Assembly (NCBI RefSeq): GCF_000346465.2
Contig: NC_034016.1
Coordinates: 2,557,352-2,621,351, forward strand
Direction of reading: 5' to 3'
Length of the DNA: 64,000 nucleotides
From: Prunus persica
Taxonomy: Eukaryota; Streptophyta; Magnoliopsida; Rosales; Rosaceae
The position numbers and the translations under genes were made by a program. Shown here in pieces: positions 15,975-28,756 of this stretch. Each line of letters starts with the position of its first letter. Within the stretch, counting starts at the first letter, position 1. The notes beneath the pieces are model-generated. The model saw only the letters and a program-made list of their open reading frames with translations. It searched no databases and was not told the origin of the DNA.

Positions 15975-17786
15975 GAAATAAAAAAACAAGAATAAGCTCC
16001 ATTATTGTTTGTTTTGTACCTTGTTCGTAGTCAAATAACCTTTCTAAAATATTTATATAAAATAATTTTTACTTCACTTGTGTCATGTCATCATACCTAA
16101 ACAAATTGTTTGACAATCTTGACGGATGCGAGTGAATTAAGGGGTTAAGTGAGATTCAACTCTGAGTTGCAAAACAATAGTTAAGTCAAAGGAATGAGAA
16201 GTTCTTATTTTACCCCTGACAAATAAAAAAATCTTATGAAAATAAGCCCTAAAGACGATCATGAGATGTATTATTTAGGGATATTCCGGGCATTAAACAT
16301 AATTATTCCCACAAATATATGATAAGGGCAAGTTATTCACACATAATTGTATATATTAATTAAACATATAAATGAGTGCATGACTTTTAAGTGGAGCCCA
16401 ATTCTAACTTTTAAAGATTTTTTGCAAGAAAGTTACTTTTATAGAGTTGACAGATTCTTAATGATTTTTTCATACTTTATAAAGTTAAGTGATATACTTT
16501 CATATACTTTTATCATAGAGTTTTACATACTTTTATCTACTCTTTTTTAAAAAATAAAAATATATATATTTACTAGCCTCTCCACAAGCCCTTCCGCGCT
16601 TGAGATAAACTTTTGGATCTATTATCTGAATTTTCTTTTAATTTTAATTTTTTTTAAATGAAAAAGTGTGAATTTACATTAACCAAGAGCATTTTCTAAT
16701 ATTTTGAATGTTTTACCATTCTCTGCCTTTTGCTTTATATATAAATTTATGAATAGTATTTATTTTTTAAAAATATTTATCATAGAGTAGTATAATGAAA
16801 AAAGAAATTGCTTCTAATATTTATGTTTTGTAAGGTGAATTAACTAGTCCACATATGGAACAGGTAGCCCAAAAAAAAAAAAAACAATTGGATACAATTG
16901 TGTAAAAGCGAAGAAATATTTTTCCATGTCTAAGAGCTTTTCACTTGAGAATAGTCAAGTATGGAGAAAATAAGGTTGCTGCTGTTGGAGACAACTCAAA
17001 TACAAGGTGTGTCATCAATATTATGGATTTAATTAGTTTAGTTTGTAGAGCTGGGTTGTTGCTGGAACGAAGTTGAAATCCTTAAGACCTTCTAGAAGTA
17101 TACTCTGTTTGGGTGGGAGATACCAATAAAGTGGCATGGTGATAAAGCCTAGCCAAATAACAGCACCAGAATGTAGGGTTAGCTGTAAACCCCAGGATTC
17201 TAAGAGCTAAATTGCTGTTGAAGAATGTGAGTTTTGTAACAAAATCATCTGTTCCTACAGATAGGCCTTAAAAATTGCAAATGGAGGCAAAAAAAAAAAA
17301 ATTATGGAAGAAACTAATGCAGTCCCACCATAGCTCTTAGTACGTAGTACTTGTTTCAAACATTGAAAAGAAAAAAACAAGCAAGAAACAACTCATCATC
17401 ATACCAATTCACATGACGGATAATGGAAGAAAAAAACAAAATCAAATTGGCAGTGTAGTAGGCCATCTCTTGATAGTACATTGACCAAAGAGGGAGGGGG
17501 TCTAGAGACCCAAACATGGTGGCACACCCTCGCAATGGCCAAAGCTACAGCATGATCGAATTCATTGATAAGGTCTTGGGTAAAGTAGCAAGACTTTTGG
17601 TGTTAAGAATTAGGCTTAAAAGTATTAAAAAGTCATTAATTTTGAAGATACCACAAAACTTTTAAAGATTTTTTAAAATCACAATTGAGTACCAATAAAC
17701 TTTTAAAGACTATTTAAAAGTCAAAGTTGAATACCTCCAGACTTTTAAACTCATTAAAAGTCAAAGTTGAATACCTCCAGACTTTT
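15959..17786. repeat. Tandem segmental duplication, copy 1 (about 1.83 kb)
   Basis: From AAATTGCCTTTGGGCCGAAA the sequence matches, with scattered changes, the block starting at 17787. The match runs through the AT-rich upstream part, the TIR element and its internal text. Copy 1 starts in the LSM3 promoter and ends abruptly in the right arm of the TIR element. Short frames in it are noise. Confidence 0.85.
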
Positions 17787-19769
17787 AAATTGTCTTTGGG
17801 CCGAAAGAAACAAACAAAAAGAAGCTCCATTATTGTTTGTTTTGTACCTTGTTTGTAGTCAAATAACATTTCTAAAATATTTATATAAAATAATTTTTAC
17901 TTCACTTGGCTTATATGTAAGCAAAAAAAAAGAAAAAGGATTACACTTGTGTCATGTCATCATACTTAACAAATTGTTTGACAATCTTAACGGATGCGAG
18001 TGAATTAAGTGGTTAAGTGAGATTCAACTATGAGTTGCAAAATAATAGTTAAGTCAAAGGAATGAGAAGTTCTTATATTACCCTTGAAAAATAAAAAAAA
18101 TCATATGAAAATAAGCCCTAAAGGCAATCATGAAATGTATTGTTTAGGGATATTCCAGATATTAAACATAATTATTCCCACTAATATATGATAAGGGCAA
18201 GTTATTCATACATAATTGTATATATTAATTAAACATGTAAATGAGTGCATGACTTTTAAGTGGAGTCTAATTCTAACTTTTAAAGACTTTTTGTAAGTAA
18301 GTGACTTTTATAGAGTTGACAGATTTTTAATGACTTTTATATACTTTATAAAGTTAAGTGATATACTTTCATATACTTTTATCATAGAGTTTTACATACT
18401 TTTATCTACTCTTAAAAATATATATATATATATATATATATATACTAGCCTCTCCGCACGCCCTTCCACCCTTGCGATATTTTTTTTTTAAAAAAATTAA
18501 ATTTATTTTAGAATTAAAAAAGATAATGGGTAGTTGTGTTCCATAAAAATAGGATCCATTATCTGATTTTTCTTTTAATTTTTTTTTATATGAAAAAGTG
18601 TGAATTTACATTAACCAAGACCATTTTCTAATATTTTAAATGTTTTAACATTCTCTGTCTTTTGTTTTATATATAGATTTATGAATAGTATTTATTTTTT
18701 TAAAAATATTTATCATAGAGTAGTATAATGAAAAAAGAAATTGCTTCTAATATTTATGTTTTGTAAGGTGAATTAACTAGTCCACATATAGAACAAGTAG
18801 CCCAAAAAAAAAAAAAACCAATTGGATACAATTGTGTAAAAGCAAAGAAATATTTTTCCATGTCTAAGAACTTTTCACTTGAGAACAGTCAAGTATGGAG
18901 AAAATAAGGTTGCTGCTGTTGGAGGCAACTCAAATACAAGGTGTGCCATCAATATTATGGATTTAATTAGTTTAGTTTGTAGAGCTGGGTCTTGGGGAAG
19001 AAGGGACAGATTATCCGGTTGCTGGAACGAAGTTGAAATCCTCAAGACCTTCTAGAAGTATACTCTGTTTGGGTGGGAGATACCAGTAAAGTGGCATGGT
19101 GATAGAGCCTAGCCAAATAACAGCACAAAAATGTAGGGTTAGCTGTAAACCCCAGGATGCTAAGAGCTAACTTGTTGTTGGAGAATTTGAGTTTTGTAAC
19201 AAAATCATCTGTTCCTACAAATAGGCCTTAAAAATTGCAAATGGAGGCAAAAAAAAAATTTATGGAAGAAACTAATGCAGTCCCACCATAGCTCTTAGTA
19301 CATAGCAATTGTTTCAAGCATTGAAAAGAAAAAAACAAGCAAGAAACGACTCATCATCATAACAATTCACATGACGGATAATGGAAGAAAAAAAACAAAA
19401 TCAAATTGGCAGTGTAGTAGGCCATCTCTTGATAGTACACTGACGAAAGAGGGAGGTCCAAACATGGTGGCACACCCTTCCAATGGCCAAAGCTACAACA
19501 TGATCGAATTCATTGATAAAGTCTTGGGTAAAGTAGCAAGACTTTTGGTGTTAAGAATTAGGTTTAAAAGTATTGAAAAGTCATTCATTTAACAAAGTTT
19601 TCAAAAGTCATTAATTTTGAAGATACCACAAAACTTTTAAAGATTTTTTAAAATCACAATTGAGTACCACTAAACTTTTAAAGACTATTTAAAAGTCATA
19701 GTTGAATACCTCTAGACTTTTAAACTCATTAAAAGTCTTTAAAAGTTAGAACTGAATACACCCCCTTAA
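17787..19769. repeat. Tandem segmental duplication, copy 2 (about 1.98 kb)
   Basis: Copy 2 follows directly on copy 1. Against copy 1 it has an extra ~40 bp near 17908-17946, a (TA)n run at 18418-18443, an extra ~30 bp near 18988-19018, an extra piece near 19587-19610, and a complete right terminus of the TIR element. Many point differences imply it is not very recent. Confidence 0.85.
18260..19765. mobile_element. Non-autonomous TIR DNA transposon (complete copy inside duplication copy 2)
   Basis: The left end has ATTCTAACTTTTAAAGACTT and the right end its inverse complement, closing in ACTGAATACACCCCC. TTAA lies on both sides (18256-18259 and 19766-19769), compatible with a 3-4 bp target duplication as in PIF/Harbinger-like elements. 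Several inverted subterminal ACTTTTAAAG motifs follow. No transposase frame is present. A left end at about 16391 shows the same element in copy 1, whose right end is cut off. Superfamily is uncertain. Confidence 0.5.
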
Positions 19770-21427
19770 GAGTTAGACATGAAGACCTATTCTTATAATA
19801 TCAATTTCATATTTATATCTAGCTTGAATTTCAAGAGTGTTCATTTGTCGATCGTCATATTTCACGGTTTCTTTTTCAACAATAATAGAATTCTCATCAG
19901 AAACTTCTTTTTCTTAGTTCTGTTGTATTATAAATATGACCTCATACAAGAAGAAGAATACACAGAAAATTCTCATAAACAAATATTCTCATATTTAGAT
20001 TTCATATTTTAGCACTAATTTCTTTTGGATTTTAACTAACTAATTCAAACTTCTTTTTTTGGTTGTAATTAATTATGCGATATTTTGAATTAGATGTTTA
20101 GAATTTTTTTAAAATGTTTTTAGCATGTTTCAATTGTGGATTCTAGCATGTTTAAAAATCGTCCAGGATGTGGTATTTTAGCATGTTTACAAATTGTCAA
20201 GGATTTCACCATGTTTACAAAACTGTCTCAGTTTAGCATTATATACAAATTGTCCAGGATGTGTAAAATTAAAAGAACAAACTGTCCAAAATAGACAGAA
20301 ACAATGTCTAAAACACTACCTAACAAAACTATGCCTAAAAACTGTCGTGAATCCCAAATTGCAGCCATGAATTTGAACTGGGTTAAAAAAATTGGGCCAA
20401 AAAAAAAGCCCAATCTGTTTGTTTCGGGATTACCGACAACGGGTTACGGTCGGCGGCGGTTCCACTTTTGCATACACTGACTAGCATCGGTCGGTCATGG
20501 TTGGGTATATTTCATATCAAATGGTACCAACTCTAATTTGTTGGCTATTTCAAAAGCAAATTTTAAATTTAACGGTGAAAAGGACTTGGGGTTATCAAAT
20601 TTGATTCATATGAACCCACCGAATCTTCCCATACATTGAACCTGCTAGATCCTTGGCTCTTTTCCAATACAGCGAGAACCAGACAGATTAGAAAACTATT
20701 AAAATAAGTGAGGTTAAAATAGAATTTAAAACTTACCAATTATTATTATTATTATTATTTAAAACTTACCAAATAATAAATAAACAACTTTTCAGTCTCT
20801 TTTGACATAAATGGGAAAAGGTAAAAAGGAAATTTTTTGGTGTCTGTATTATATAGGCTGTAGCGTTACACAAGACCAAGCCCTTTTTATTTTATGTAGC
20901 GTCTGAGCCGGAGCTAGAATTTTTTGGGGTCAGATAAGCCAGAGCCAGACAGGAGGTGTATTTTCGTGATCTTTCGCCCTGGAATCTCGGCTTGATTACT
21001 GGAAGGTTCTCAGATTTGTGGGCATTTCCTGCAGTTAAGTTGCTTTGCTTCTTTGCTGTTGATCTTTGAGGAATGATTTTATTTTCTGGGAATTTATTGT
21101 CTTACAATTTCTGCTGAACTGGGTAGGTTTCTTAGTTGGTTGTGAATGTTTCGACGGAGCTTGTAAAAAATTGTGCTTGGTATTGAAATTTTGCAAATGG
21201 GTTTCTGTTTGGTTTTGGTGTTTTGGGGAATTGGACATGCATGTACTTGGTCTAAGAACAGGTGAAAAATGTTCTAGGAGGGGAAAATAGATAATGGGCA
21301 GGATTGATTTTGATCTATGAGTGCATGAGGTATTTGCAAATGGCTTCTACAGAGTATGGATATGCATGTAAAGTATGGGTTTAGGCTAAAGAATAGTTCT
21401 TGATCTGATTGTTGTTTATAGTAAGGA
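19770..21427. other. Intergenic region, promoter and leader of the GT-gamma-like trihelix gene
   Basis: No gene is seen from 19770 to about 20840. A TATA-like TATTATATAGG lies near 20846. The bases from about 20870 to 21427 are richer in G and C and probably contain the 5' UTR. A polypyrimidine tract and TTATAG just before the ATG, plus a possible donor near 21005, suggest a leader intron. The leader intron is an inference. Confidence 0.4.
20120..20268. repeat. Degenerate ~30-bp minisatellite
   Basis: Variants of TAGCATGTTTACAAATTGTC recur near 20122, 20145, 20179, 20209 and 20235, several followed by CAGGATGTG or AAGGAT. Spacing is 25-35 bp. This is non-coding. Confidence 0.6.
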
Positions 21428-22765
21428 ATGGAAGGGCACTTATCACAGGGAGGTATGGTTCCTGGTGGGGCTTCCTACGGTGGCCTTGATTTAGAAGGAT
21501 CGATGAGGGTTCAACATCAAACCCAACACCCACACACCATACACCAACACCATCCTCATCCTCGTCAAGGGTCCTTGGCCCATCCATCGATTCACGAGGG
21601 TTTTCCTCTCAAAATGGGAACCATGCATAATTGTGACCAAACCATCTCCATGATGGATTACAATAAGGGAGAGAGGTCCAAGAACTCAGCAAGCGATGAG
21701 GATGAGCCGAGTTATACGGAGGAGGGTACTGATGGCCATGCTGAAGGAAATAGAGGGAAGAAGGGATCACCATGGCAGCGTGTAAAGTGGACAGATCAGA
21801 TGGTGAAGCTTCTGATCACTGCTGTATCTTATATAGGTGAGGATACAAGTTCTGATTGTGGTAGTGGGGGAAGGAGGAAATATTCTACTTTACAGAAAAA
21901 GGGAAAGTGGAAATCTGTTTCCAAGGTCATGGCAGAAAGAGGTTTTCATGTTTCTCCGCAGCAGTGTGAGGATAAATTCAATGACCTGAACAAAAGGTAT
22001 AAGAAACTTAACGACATGCTTGGGAGGGGCACGTCTTGCCAGGTTGTTGAGAACCAGGCACTTTTGGATGTGATAGATTACCTAACAGAGAAAGAAAAAG
22101 ATGATGTTAGGAAAATATTAAGCTCAAAGCACCTATTTTATGAGGAGATGTGTTCTTACCATAATGGGAATCGTTTGCATCTGCCTCATGATCCAGCATT
22201 GCAGAAATCCTTACAGCGGGCTCTTAGAAGAGATGAGCATGACAATGATGATCCGAGAAGGCACCACCATGATGATCTTGACGAAGATGATCAGGATATG
22301 GAAACTGATGAGCATGAAGACTTTGAGGAAAATAATGCTTCACATGTCGATAACAGGGGAATATATGTTTTAGAAGACTCTGTAAAGAGGTTGAGACAAG
22401 GCCAGGGCCGTGAAGAATTTAACTATGGTAGTTCATTGAATCCCCAGGACTGTAACAAGAGTTCTTATTGTCATCCACCTATTCCCCCAGCTGATATGAA
22501 TCAAGTCTTACCCGATGGCACAAAAGCTGCCTGGCTACAGAAGCAATGGATTGAATCTCGATCTCTTCAGTTAGAAGAACAGAAGCTGCAAATTCAAGTT
22601 GAGATGTTAGAATTGGAGAAACAGCGTTTCAAGTGGCAAAGATTTAGTAAGAAAAGGGACCGTGAATTGGAAAAGCTGAGGATGGAAAATGAGAGGATGA
22701 AGCTTGAGAATGAGCGCATGGCATTGGAATTGAAACGGAAGGAAATGGGGGCTGGATTTAGTTAA
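21428..22765 (+). CDS. Trihelix transcription factor, GT-gamma-like
   Basis: One uninterrupted frame of 445 residues begins at the first ATG after the presumed leader. Residues ~116-198 form a trihelix (GT/Myb-like) DNA-binding domain. Its spaced tryptophans are seen in PWQRVKWTDQ and KGKWKSV, and a basic third helix follows (QQCEDKFNDLNKRYKKLNDML). The N-terminus is His- and Gln-rich. An acidic segment at about 275-300 is followed by a long Glu/Lys/Arg-rich coiled coil from ~375 to the C-terminus. This architecture resembles the Arabidopsis pair At1g21200/At1g76870 (from memory), close to HRA1. The protein is expected in the nucleus, binding GT-type promoter elements. It lies on the far side of LSM3, and a second trihelix type follows on the same strand. 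The family call is firm; the subclade is less so. Confidence 0.85.
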   Translation: MEGHLSQGGMVPGGASYGGLDLEGSMRVQHQTQHPHTIHQHHPHPRQGSLAHPSIHEGFPLKMGTMHNCDQTISMMDYNKGERSKNSASDEDEPSYTEEGTDGHAEGNRGKKGSPWQRVKWTDQMVKLLITAVSYIGEDTSSDCGSGGRRKYSTLQKKGKWKSVSKVMAERGFHVSPQQCEDKFNDLNKRYKKLNDMLGRGTSCQVVENQALLDVIDYLTEKEKDDVRKILSSKHLFYEEMCSYHNGNRLHLPHDPALQKSLQRALRRDEHDNDDPRRHHHDDLDEDDQDMETDEHEDFEENNASHVDNRGIYVLEDSVKRLRQGQGREEFNYGSSLNPQDCNKSSYCHPPIPPADMNQVLPDGTKAAWLQKQWIESRSLQLEEQKLQIQVEMLELEKQRFKWQRFSKKRDRELEKLRMENERMKLENERMALELKRKEMGAGFS

Positions 22766-25180
22766 GTGGCTGTTCTGATCAGTATTTATTGCAATAGTGG
22801 GACTTGCAGGCAACATTGCTTCTGTTTTAAATTGGTAAGCTGCAGTCGGTTCAAGTATCACGTATTGGTTGTGGGACCTTTCTGGAAACTGTGACCTATC
22901 TGGATGTACTCTGTAAAGCTTATGATTTTGGTAGTATGAATGACTAGTTTTCTTTATTTTACGTCTGGTAAAATGACATTTTCCTATTGTTGAAACTTTT
23001 TGTGGAAAATTGTATGAACAAGGTCTAAATAGCGTAATGTATGCTGGTGCTTTGCTTAATTTAATCAGCTTTTTATTTCTTGTATCATTGTTTGGTTTCC
23101 TCAAATTGAACATTGGCATTCATTTTGTTGTCTTTTACTTTCAATAATCCATATTTTACCGGCAGCTTTATAATATTTTGATTCAATGTCATTGCTGATG
23201 TTTTTCTTTTGAAAGAGCAATTTGTACTAGTGAGTTACATGTCTGTATCCCAAGTAATATAATATTTTTTTCAATAAGTAACAAGAGTGGGTTGGTAATT
23301 AGGAGGCCGCAGGAGCAGGTTCTGCAGTCCATCCTGTAAACCCTACAAAAATGTACACATGTCATGTTCAGTGCTTGAAACAACTGCTATCATGAGCTTT
23401 GTTTCTCACTCATGTTCATGTTACTGTATACCTAGAGAAACTCTGGTCCTTTGTCTGATTTAAGGTCAAAGATTATGATTTCCTGGCTTAAATGTTGTAT
23501 TTTTCATGTCACCTTAAGTTCTAGTTTGTTATGCGAGTGCAGAACCATGATGGTTATTCTGAAACTCTGATGGGAAACCTTCAAGGTGTTTGACATTATA
23601 AGTTGGATAGGTCTATTATATTTTCTAGCTGGAGTCTATGCTATATGTTTATTTGGTTTGCCCACTCCCTGTCCATACTATTTTATCATCTTGCAGGACT
23701 GGATTCTTATATTTGTTTTCTTCTAGTTGATTTAGTCAGCAATTCTTTGCTTCAGCATCTCAATTTTTTCTGCCATTTAATTTAAATATTTTGTAACTTT
23801 GACAAGCATTTTGATTTAAGGTATGTACCAGCCAGTTGTCTTTACCATCATAGAGAATACAATGCAAATCTTGAAAGCCAAGAGCTATATATGGTTTCTC
23901 TTTGTAGGAATTAAATGTACTGGAATGCTTCAGATATGTGGTGCGAGTTTCTGCACCCTCTGGGCTCAATCCACTTTAGATGCTGATTCCTCTCTGGCTT
24001 TAGACCTCTCCGTCTCTGTCTGTTTGTCGGTCTATATGTTTCCATTTTTTTTTCTTTCTAAAATACTTTATGTTCTCAAATGATCTTGTTGTAACGTTGT
24101 CTAAACGGCATTCAATATTTCATCCTCAAGTTTTATGAGTTTATCTTTAAGACAGATATGACTTATTACTGATTCAATAATAGCCACAAGTAATTTGCAT
24201 CTATAAACTACTATATTGCAATACTAGAATCAGACAGTATATAAAGGTTTTGCTAGTCAGTTATGTTCTCATTAAGCTCCTTTGGCAAATTACTACTAGA
24301 GGTTAAAGTGGGTCTTCTCAATAACATCCTGTTACTTCCAATCTTACTTGATCTCTGTATTGATCATTTTGTTAAAACACGGAGATACTCAAGTAAAAAG
24401 TTTCTGCTGAGCTAAGAACTAGTTTGTGCTAATTTCAAAGCAGGCTGTAGCTGTGGTTATCCCATTATTCTTCCCATGAAGATCTTTGGTTGTTGTCCTG
24501 TCAAATGACCACTGCTCATTTCAGGTGCGCTCCTCCCTCTGACTTTGTGGCTCTTTTGCCTGGGCAGTGGTCAGTGAATGATTGGATTGGTTGAGAAAGA
24601 GATTCCTTGCAGCAATGATGGGATGGTTGTTGGGGCCATAAGAGACTTAGTTAAATTATCAATTGATAGACTGCAAACTGCAATGTTCTTTTTAGCTCAA
24701 AATGCTTTAAACTGCGAAGGAAGAAAAAGAGAACCTGTGATCCCTTGTTGAATGTGAATTTGAACGTGCCGTTAGTTCACCAAATAACTAAGGGACCTCT
24801 AATTTATTTGAATTGATGATAGATTATTATTTCTTGCAGCCATAGAAGTTTCAGGTCTTGTTTTGTAATTTCTGAAGGGCCTGAGTCAGCATATAGCTTT
24901 CATCTTCTAAGGATGTATTTCTGTATGGCTTGTTTTGGTGACAAGCCCATGTCACTAAAAATATTGGAGTTATCAGATGCGTGTGAAGATTCGTCTCTGT
25001 GTATCTTTCCTTTGTGATGTCAGGCTACAGGTATATTTGGTTGAAGTTGCTTTCTGTAATCTGCCATTGCAAGTGCCTTTGTAACCATTATTAGAAAAGT
25101 CAAATCCCTTGTTTTGTATATTATCTCTTACAATAATTTTACCCTATTACCAAGTGAGAGGTTGTGCAATACCTAATATG

Positions 25181-25457
25181 TAACAAACAGTAATAAGGTA
25201 TCATGCCACCTTCAATTAAAGGACTGTGGTCTGACTGTAGGAAGATAATTTTGATACCTGGATGATATGGGTAGGCTAGGGTCGAAGACTATTATGCTTG
25301 GGGATTAGAGATATCAGGTAACAAACAGTAATAAGGTATCATGCCACCTTCAATTAAAGGACTGTGGTCTGACTGTAGGAAGATAATTTTGATACCTGGA
25401 TGATATGGGTAGGCTAGGGTCGAAGACTATATATGCTTGGGGATTAGAGATATCAGG
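25181..25457. repeat. 138-bp tandem duplication
   Basis: The block starting TAACAAACAGTAATAAGG at 25181 is repeated from 25319. The two copies are nearly identical; the visible difference is an extra base in the TATATATG stretch of copy 2. High identity implies a recent event. Confidence 0.9.
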
Positions 25458-25897
25458 TTACAATAAATTTATGATGGCTATAATACTGTAAATTTATTTT
25501 TAATAGAAGAAAGAGAAACTAATTTTTTCGAGAAGGATTATACTGTTATTAACTGATTGGATTTCATGTGTTACTTGATTGGTGGCTTTAGGTAATCTTG
25601 ACAATATTGGATTACTACATTCTTGAAATTAAGAGGCCTGTGTCGGTTTCATGTTGGTCCTTACTGCATCGGCTGCGATTGGATTTGGCAGTTTTGGGTC
25701 TAGAATAATTTTCTACCTGGCTATGTCCTGCCTAAACAAGATGGATTTCCAAGCGGGGTTGTGTTTCAAATTGGTAGTATTGGGGTTGGCATGAAATCTA
25801 CTTGACAAATTCTCCCCGGAACTGATGGATTGCCAGCTTTACTAGGGACTGGTATTCTCATTTTACAATACGCATAGTCTTTTTTATGTCCCTGCAT

Positions 25898-25898
<1 letters not shown>

Positions 25899-25954
<56 letters not shown>
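25899..25954. repeat. (CT)28 microsatellite
   Basis: This is an uninterrupted CT run. Confidence 0.95.
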
Positions 25955-25958
<4 letters not shown>

Positions 25959-26120
25959 CACATGTGCACATCTGCGTACAAGGGCAGAAAGTTCACGCCA
26001 TAACTAGGGACCTTTCATAACCTCTCCTTAGAGCCTAAGTGCTAATGTTTTTTGCATTCTTTTTCAGTGAGGAATTTTTTGCATTTGTATAAATTGCAAC
26101 TAATTTTTATATATATCAGA

Positions 26121-26192
26121 ATGTTAATTGGGAATTCTTGCATGAGCAGATAACTAATGTTAATTGGGAATTCTTGCATGAGCAGATAACTA
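26121..26192. repeat. 36-bp tandem duplication
   Basis: A 36-bp unit starting ATGTTAATTGGGAATTC at 26121 is repeated at 26157 with no visible difference. Confidence 0.9.
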
Positions 26193-26935
26193 TGGCATTC
26201 ATCACTATTTTGATGAGATTTAACAGTCACAGACTAGTTATATTGCTGGGGCCATGATAGCTGCGGCCACTCTAAACTTAGTAGTGACGGAGCTCACAAA
26301 TTCTAATTTCTAATTTGAACATATGGTCTTTAATGTTCTGGATCTATAACATTAGGCGATCAATTGCCTTCCATGTAGTGCATGAACTTTACCAAATCCT
26401 TCTTTGCATTTAAAGGAAATTTTATGAGATGATGCAAAAAGAAGACTGTCAAAGATGATTGGATGCTATCCATCCCTGCTACATGTGTCTGGTTAGTGTT
26501 TCTACAACACGCAAAGTTGGGTTCTGTATCACTTTGATATCCATGCAAACCGGTCTTGTTGATGCAAGATAGTAACAAATGGGAAACTTTTAATTGGGAA
26601 GATGTTAAGAAGGTATCAAAGCATAGAGATTTACTGTCCATAGATCTTCTATGACATCTATCATTTTCTTATAATGATTTCCATGTGGAGTTAATGCATT
26701 TTTAACTGTAACATACTTTGAATGACTCAGGCAATAAGTTCACTTGCCTGAATTTTTCATATGTTTGGAATTTCTTTTATGCTTTATTCATAATTTCCTT
26801 TGAATTATTCTGTATCTTAGATTTGGATCTTAACAGGTTGATATCGAAGGATATATCACCTTCATAAGCTTTGTGTATACATATAAAATCATTTCTGATT
26901 AGAGTTATCCTTTCATATTCTTATTCTGATCATGC

Positions 26936-27046
26936 TTAGTATGACGTGGACAACGACGATGAGCTGGGCCGGCGAGAGAGACAACGATGGAAGCAGAGGG
27001 AAGAGAATCGGGAGAGAGTTTTTTTGTTTTAGTATGACGTGGACAA
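26936..27046. repeat. 18-bp direct repeats flanking a GC-rich 75-bp insert
   Basis: TTAGTATGACGTGGACAA is present at 26936-26953 and again at 27029-27046. The 75 bases between them are distinctly GC- and purine-rich against an AT-rich background and end in a T-rich run. The pattern looks like an insertion with target duplication or a repair filler. Confidence 0.6.
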
Positions 27047-27812
27047 AAAGTACAGGTGTTGTCTTTTAATTGGGTTGGGATGCCAGCTCAGTAAACCTCA
27101 AGTGACAGACAAGTTTTTCTCCTCTGACAGTCCGTTGATGTGCTAATTTTTCTTAAAACATGTATCAGACAGCCATTGTAGGTGTCTAAAGGCTGAAATG
27201 ATTGGTCCAGAATTTAACAAAAATCTGGATGAATGGATGTGAGAAGGGTTGACCGCAGCTAAAGTTTAGAATGGAAAATGTGCTCAGTTGGGGAAAGAAG
27301 CACCGTGTGCTAGACTCAAACTATGCTGATACTGAGATAAGTTACAGTTAATGGCCAGTTAGTGTCAAGTTTCTTTAATTTGTAGCTCTTAAGTTTTACC
27401 TGATTACTGCAAAATGTCCTTTTGACAAGCATTTGTGTTTGCAGGATGTATCTTGGAAGTTGGAGGATTAGTACTCTAAGAAAACTATGAATTATAACTG
27501 TTGCTTACAATACTTCTGTTTCAGTTATATATCTTTGCCTTCAAATATTTTGTCAACTTGTTTGGCCTTCATTTAGAGACTCAGATTAGTGCTAAATATT
27601 TTTCACACCGGGGTAGGCTCATCTAGTTTGATATTTACATTGATCCACCTAACCCATACGTTTATCCTGCTCCTTAGCTCTCTCACTTAATAGGCCTCAC
27701 TTCTTGTGTAGAGAGTGCTAGAATCAATGACCCTATCATATTTTAACAATTCAAAATCTCAAGACAGACAGTCATTGGGTTCATAGGGCCATAATTTTGC
27801 ATTGTTGACTTC

Positions 27813-27965
27813 TTTTTTTTTTTTTTTTTTTTTTGGGGACCTTTCCTATTGAAAGGGGTGATAGCATATTAAACTCACACACACAACACGGATGCTAGGA
27901 CTCGAACTTAGGACCTTGCCTGAGGGAGTAAATACTCCAAACCACTACATTAGTGGGTCCCTTGC
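27813..27965 (-). mobile_element. tRNA-derived SINE with 11-bp target-site duplication
   Basis: On the minus strand it starts GGGACCCACTAATGTAGTGG (A-box region), has a B-box-like AAGTTCGAGTCCTAG, and ends in a poly(A) tail of about 22 bases (the T run at 27813-27834). TTGTTGACTTC flanks it at 27802-27812 and 27966-27976. The tail and the exact duplication make this a clear, relatively young SINE. Confidence 0.78.
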
Positions 27966-28756
27966 TTGTTGACTTCATTTAAAAGAAAACCAAAATAGAA
28001 AATTTATGTAATGGATGTACATGTACCAATATTTGTTAATAGCAGAAATTAATTGTTGAAGATTAATATTTATACTTATTTCATGAAGCTATGGGGAATA
28101 GTTGTGCAAGAAAGAGCATCTAGCGTCTATTAGAACTTGCTGTGTAAGTAAACCTTAGTAGATTTATAGATGTTGGTCAAATTGAGTATTGGTGTTCAGT
28201 TTCTATTCAGGTCGAGTTGATGTAGATAGTCTTGGTTTTGGGATTTATGGTTTGTCTGACTTAGAGGACAAATGTGAATTGTGTAAACATTTTGCATAAG
28301 GTTTCTAGGAGAGCTGCTGTATACTGTATAGGTTGCTTCCAAGGTGGAAGTTGGCTATAGAATATGAATGAAACTATAATAGCTAATAGGCCAATATGGT
28401 AACTGCAGTGTTATCTGGTTGTGGACATTTTGCAGTAATCAGGTAAAACTTCCAAGATCATCCATCACTTGCCCTTCACATTCCTCCTTCAATGGAAAGT
28501 TTCTTTTGTCATGCTAAGGCCAGATTGTAGCTTGTTGTCTTCTATTAGACCGAAAAAAAAAAGCTTGTTGTCAACATTGCCAAATTTTCATCCCACCCTT
28601 GCACTGCCGCAAGACATTGAAAGCAAGGAAGTGAATGGATTCCTAGATAGCCTCCATAACATTGATGTCAAGAATCCCTTTGATGTTGGTTAGTCAATGA
28701 TGTTCAAGCCCCTCACTTTACTCGCCAGAGTCGAGTTCTTGTCACTGGGGGAGAAT

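Noticed and set aside
21035..21290. Small frames on both strands before the GT-gamma-like gene
   Set aside because: They lie in the presumed leader or leader intron and show no conserved motif.
22607..23119. A 170-codon minus-strand frame at the end of the trihelix gene
   Set aside because: It overlaps the coiled-coil coding region antisense and the 3' UTR; no domain is seen.
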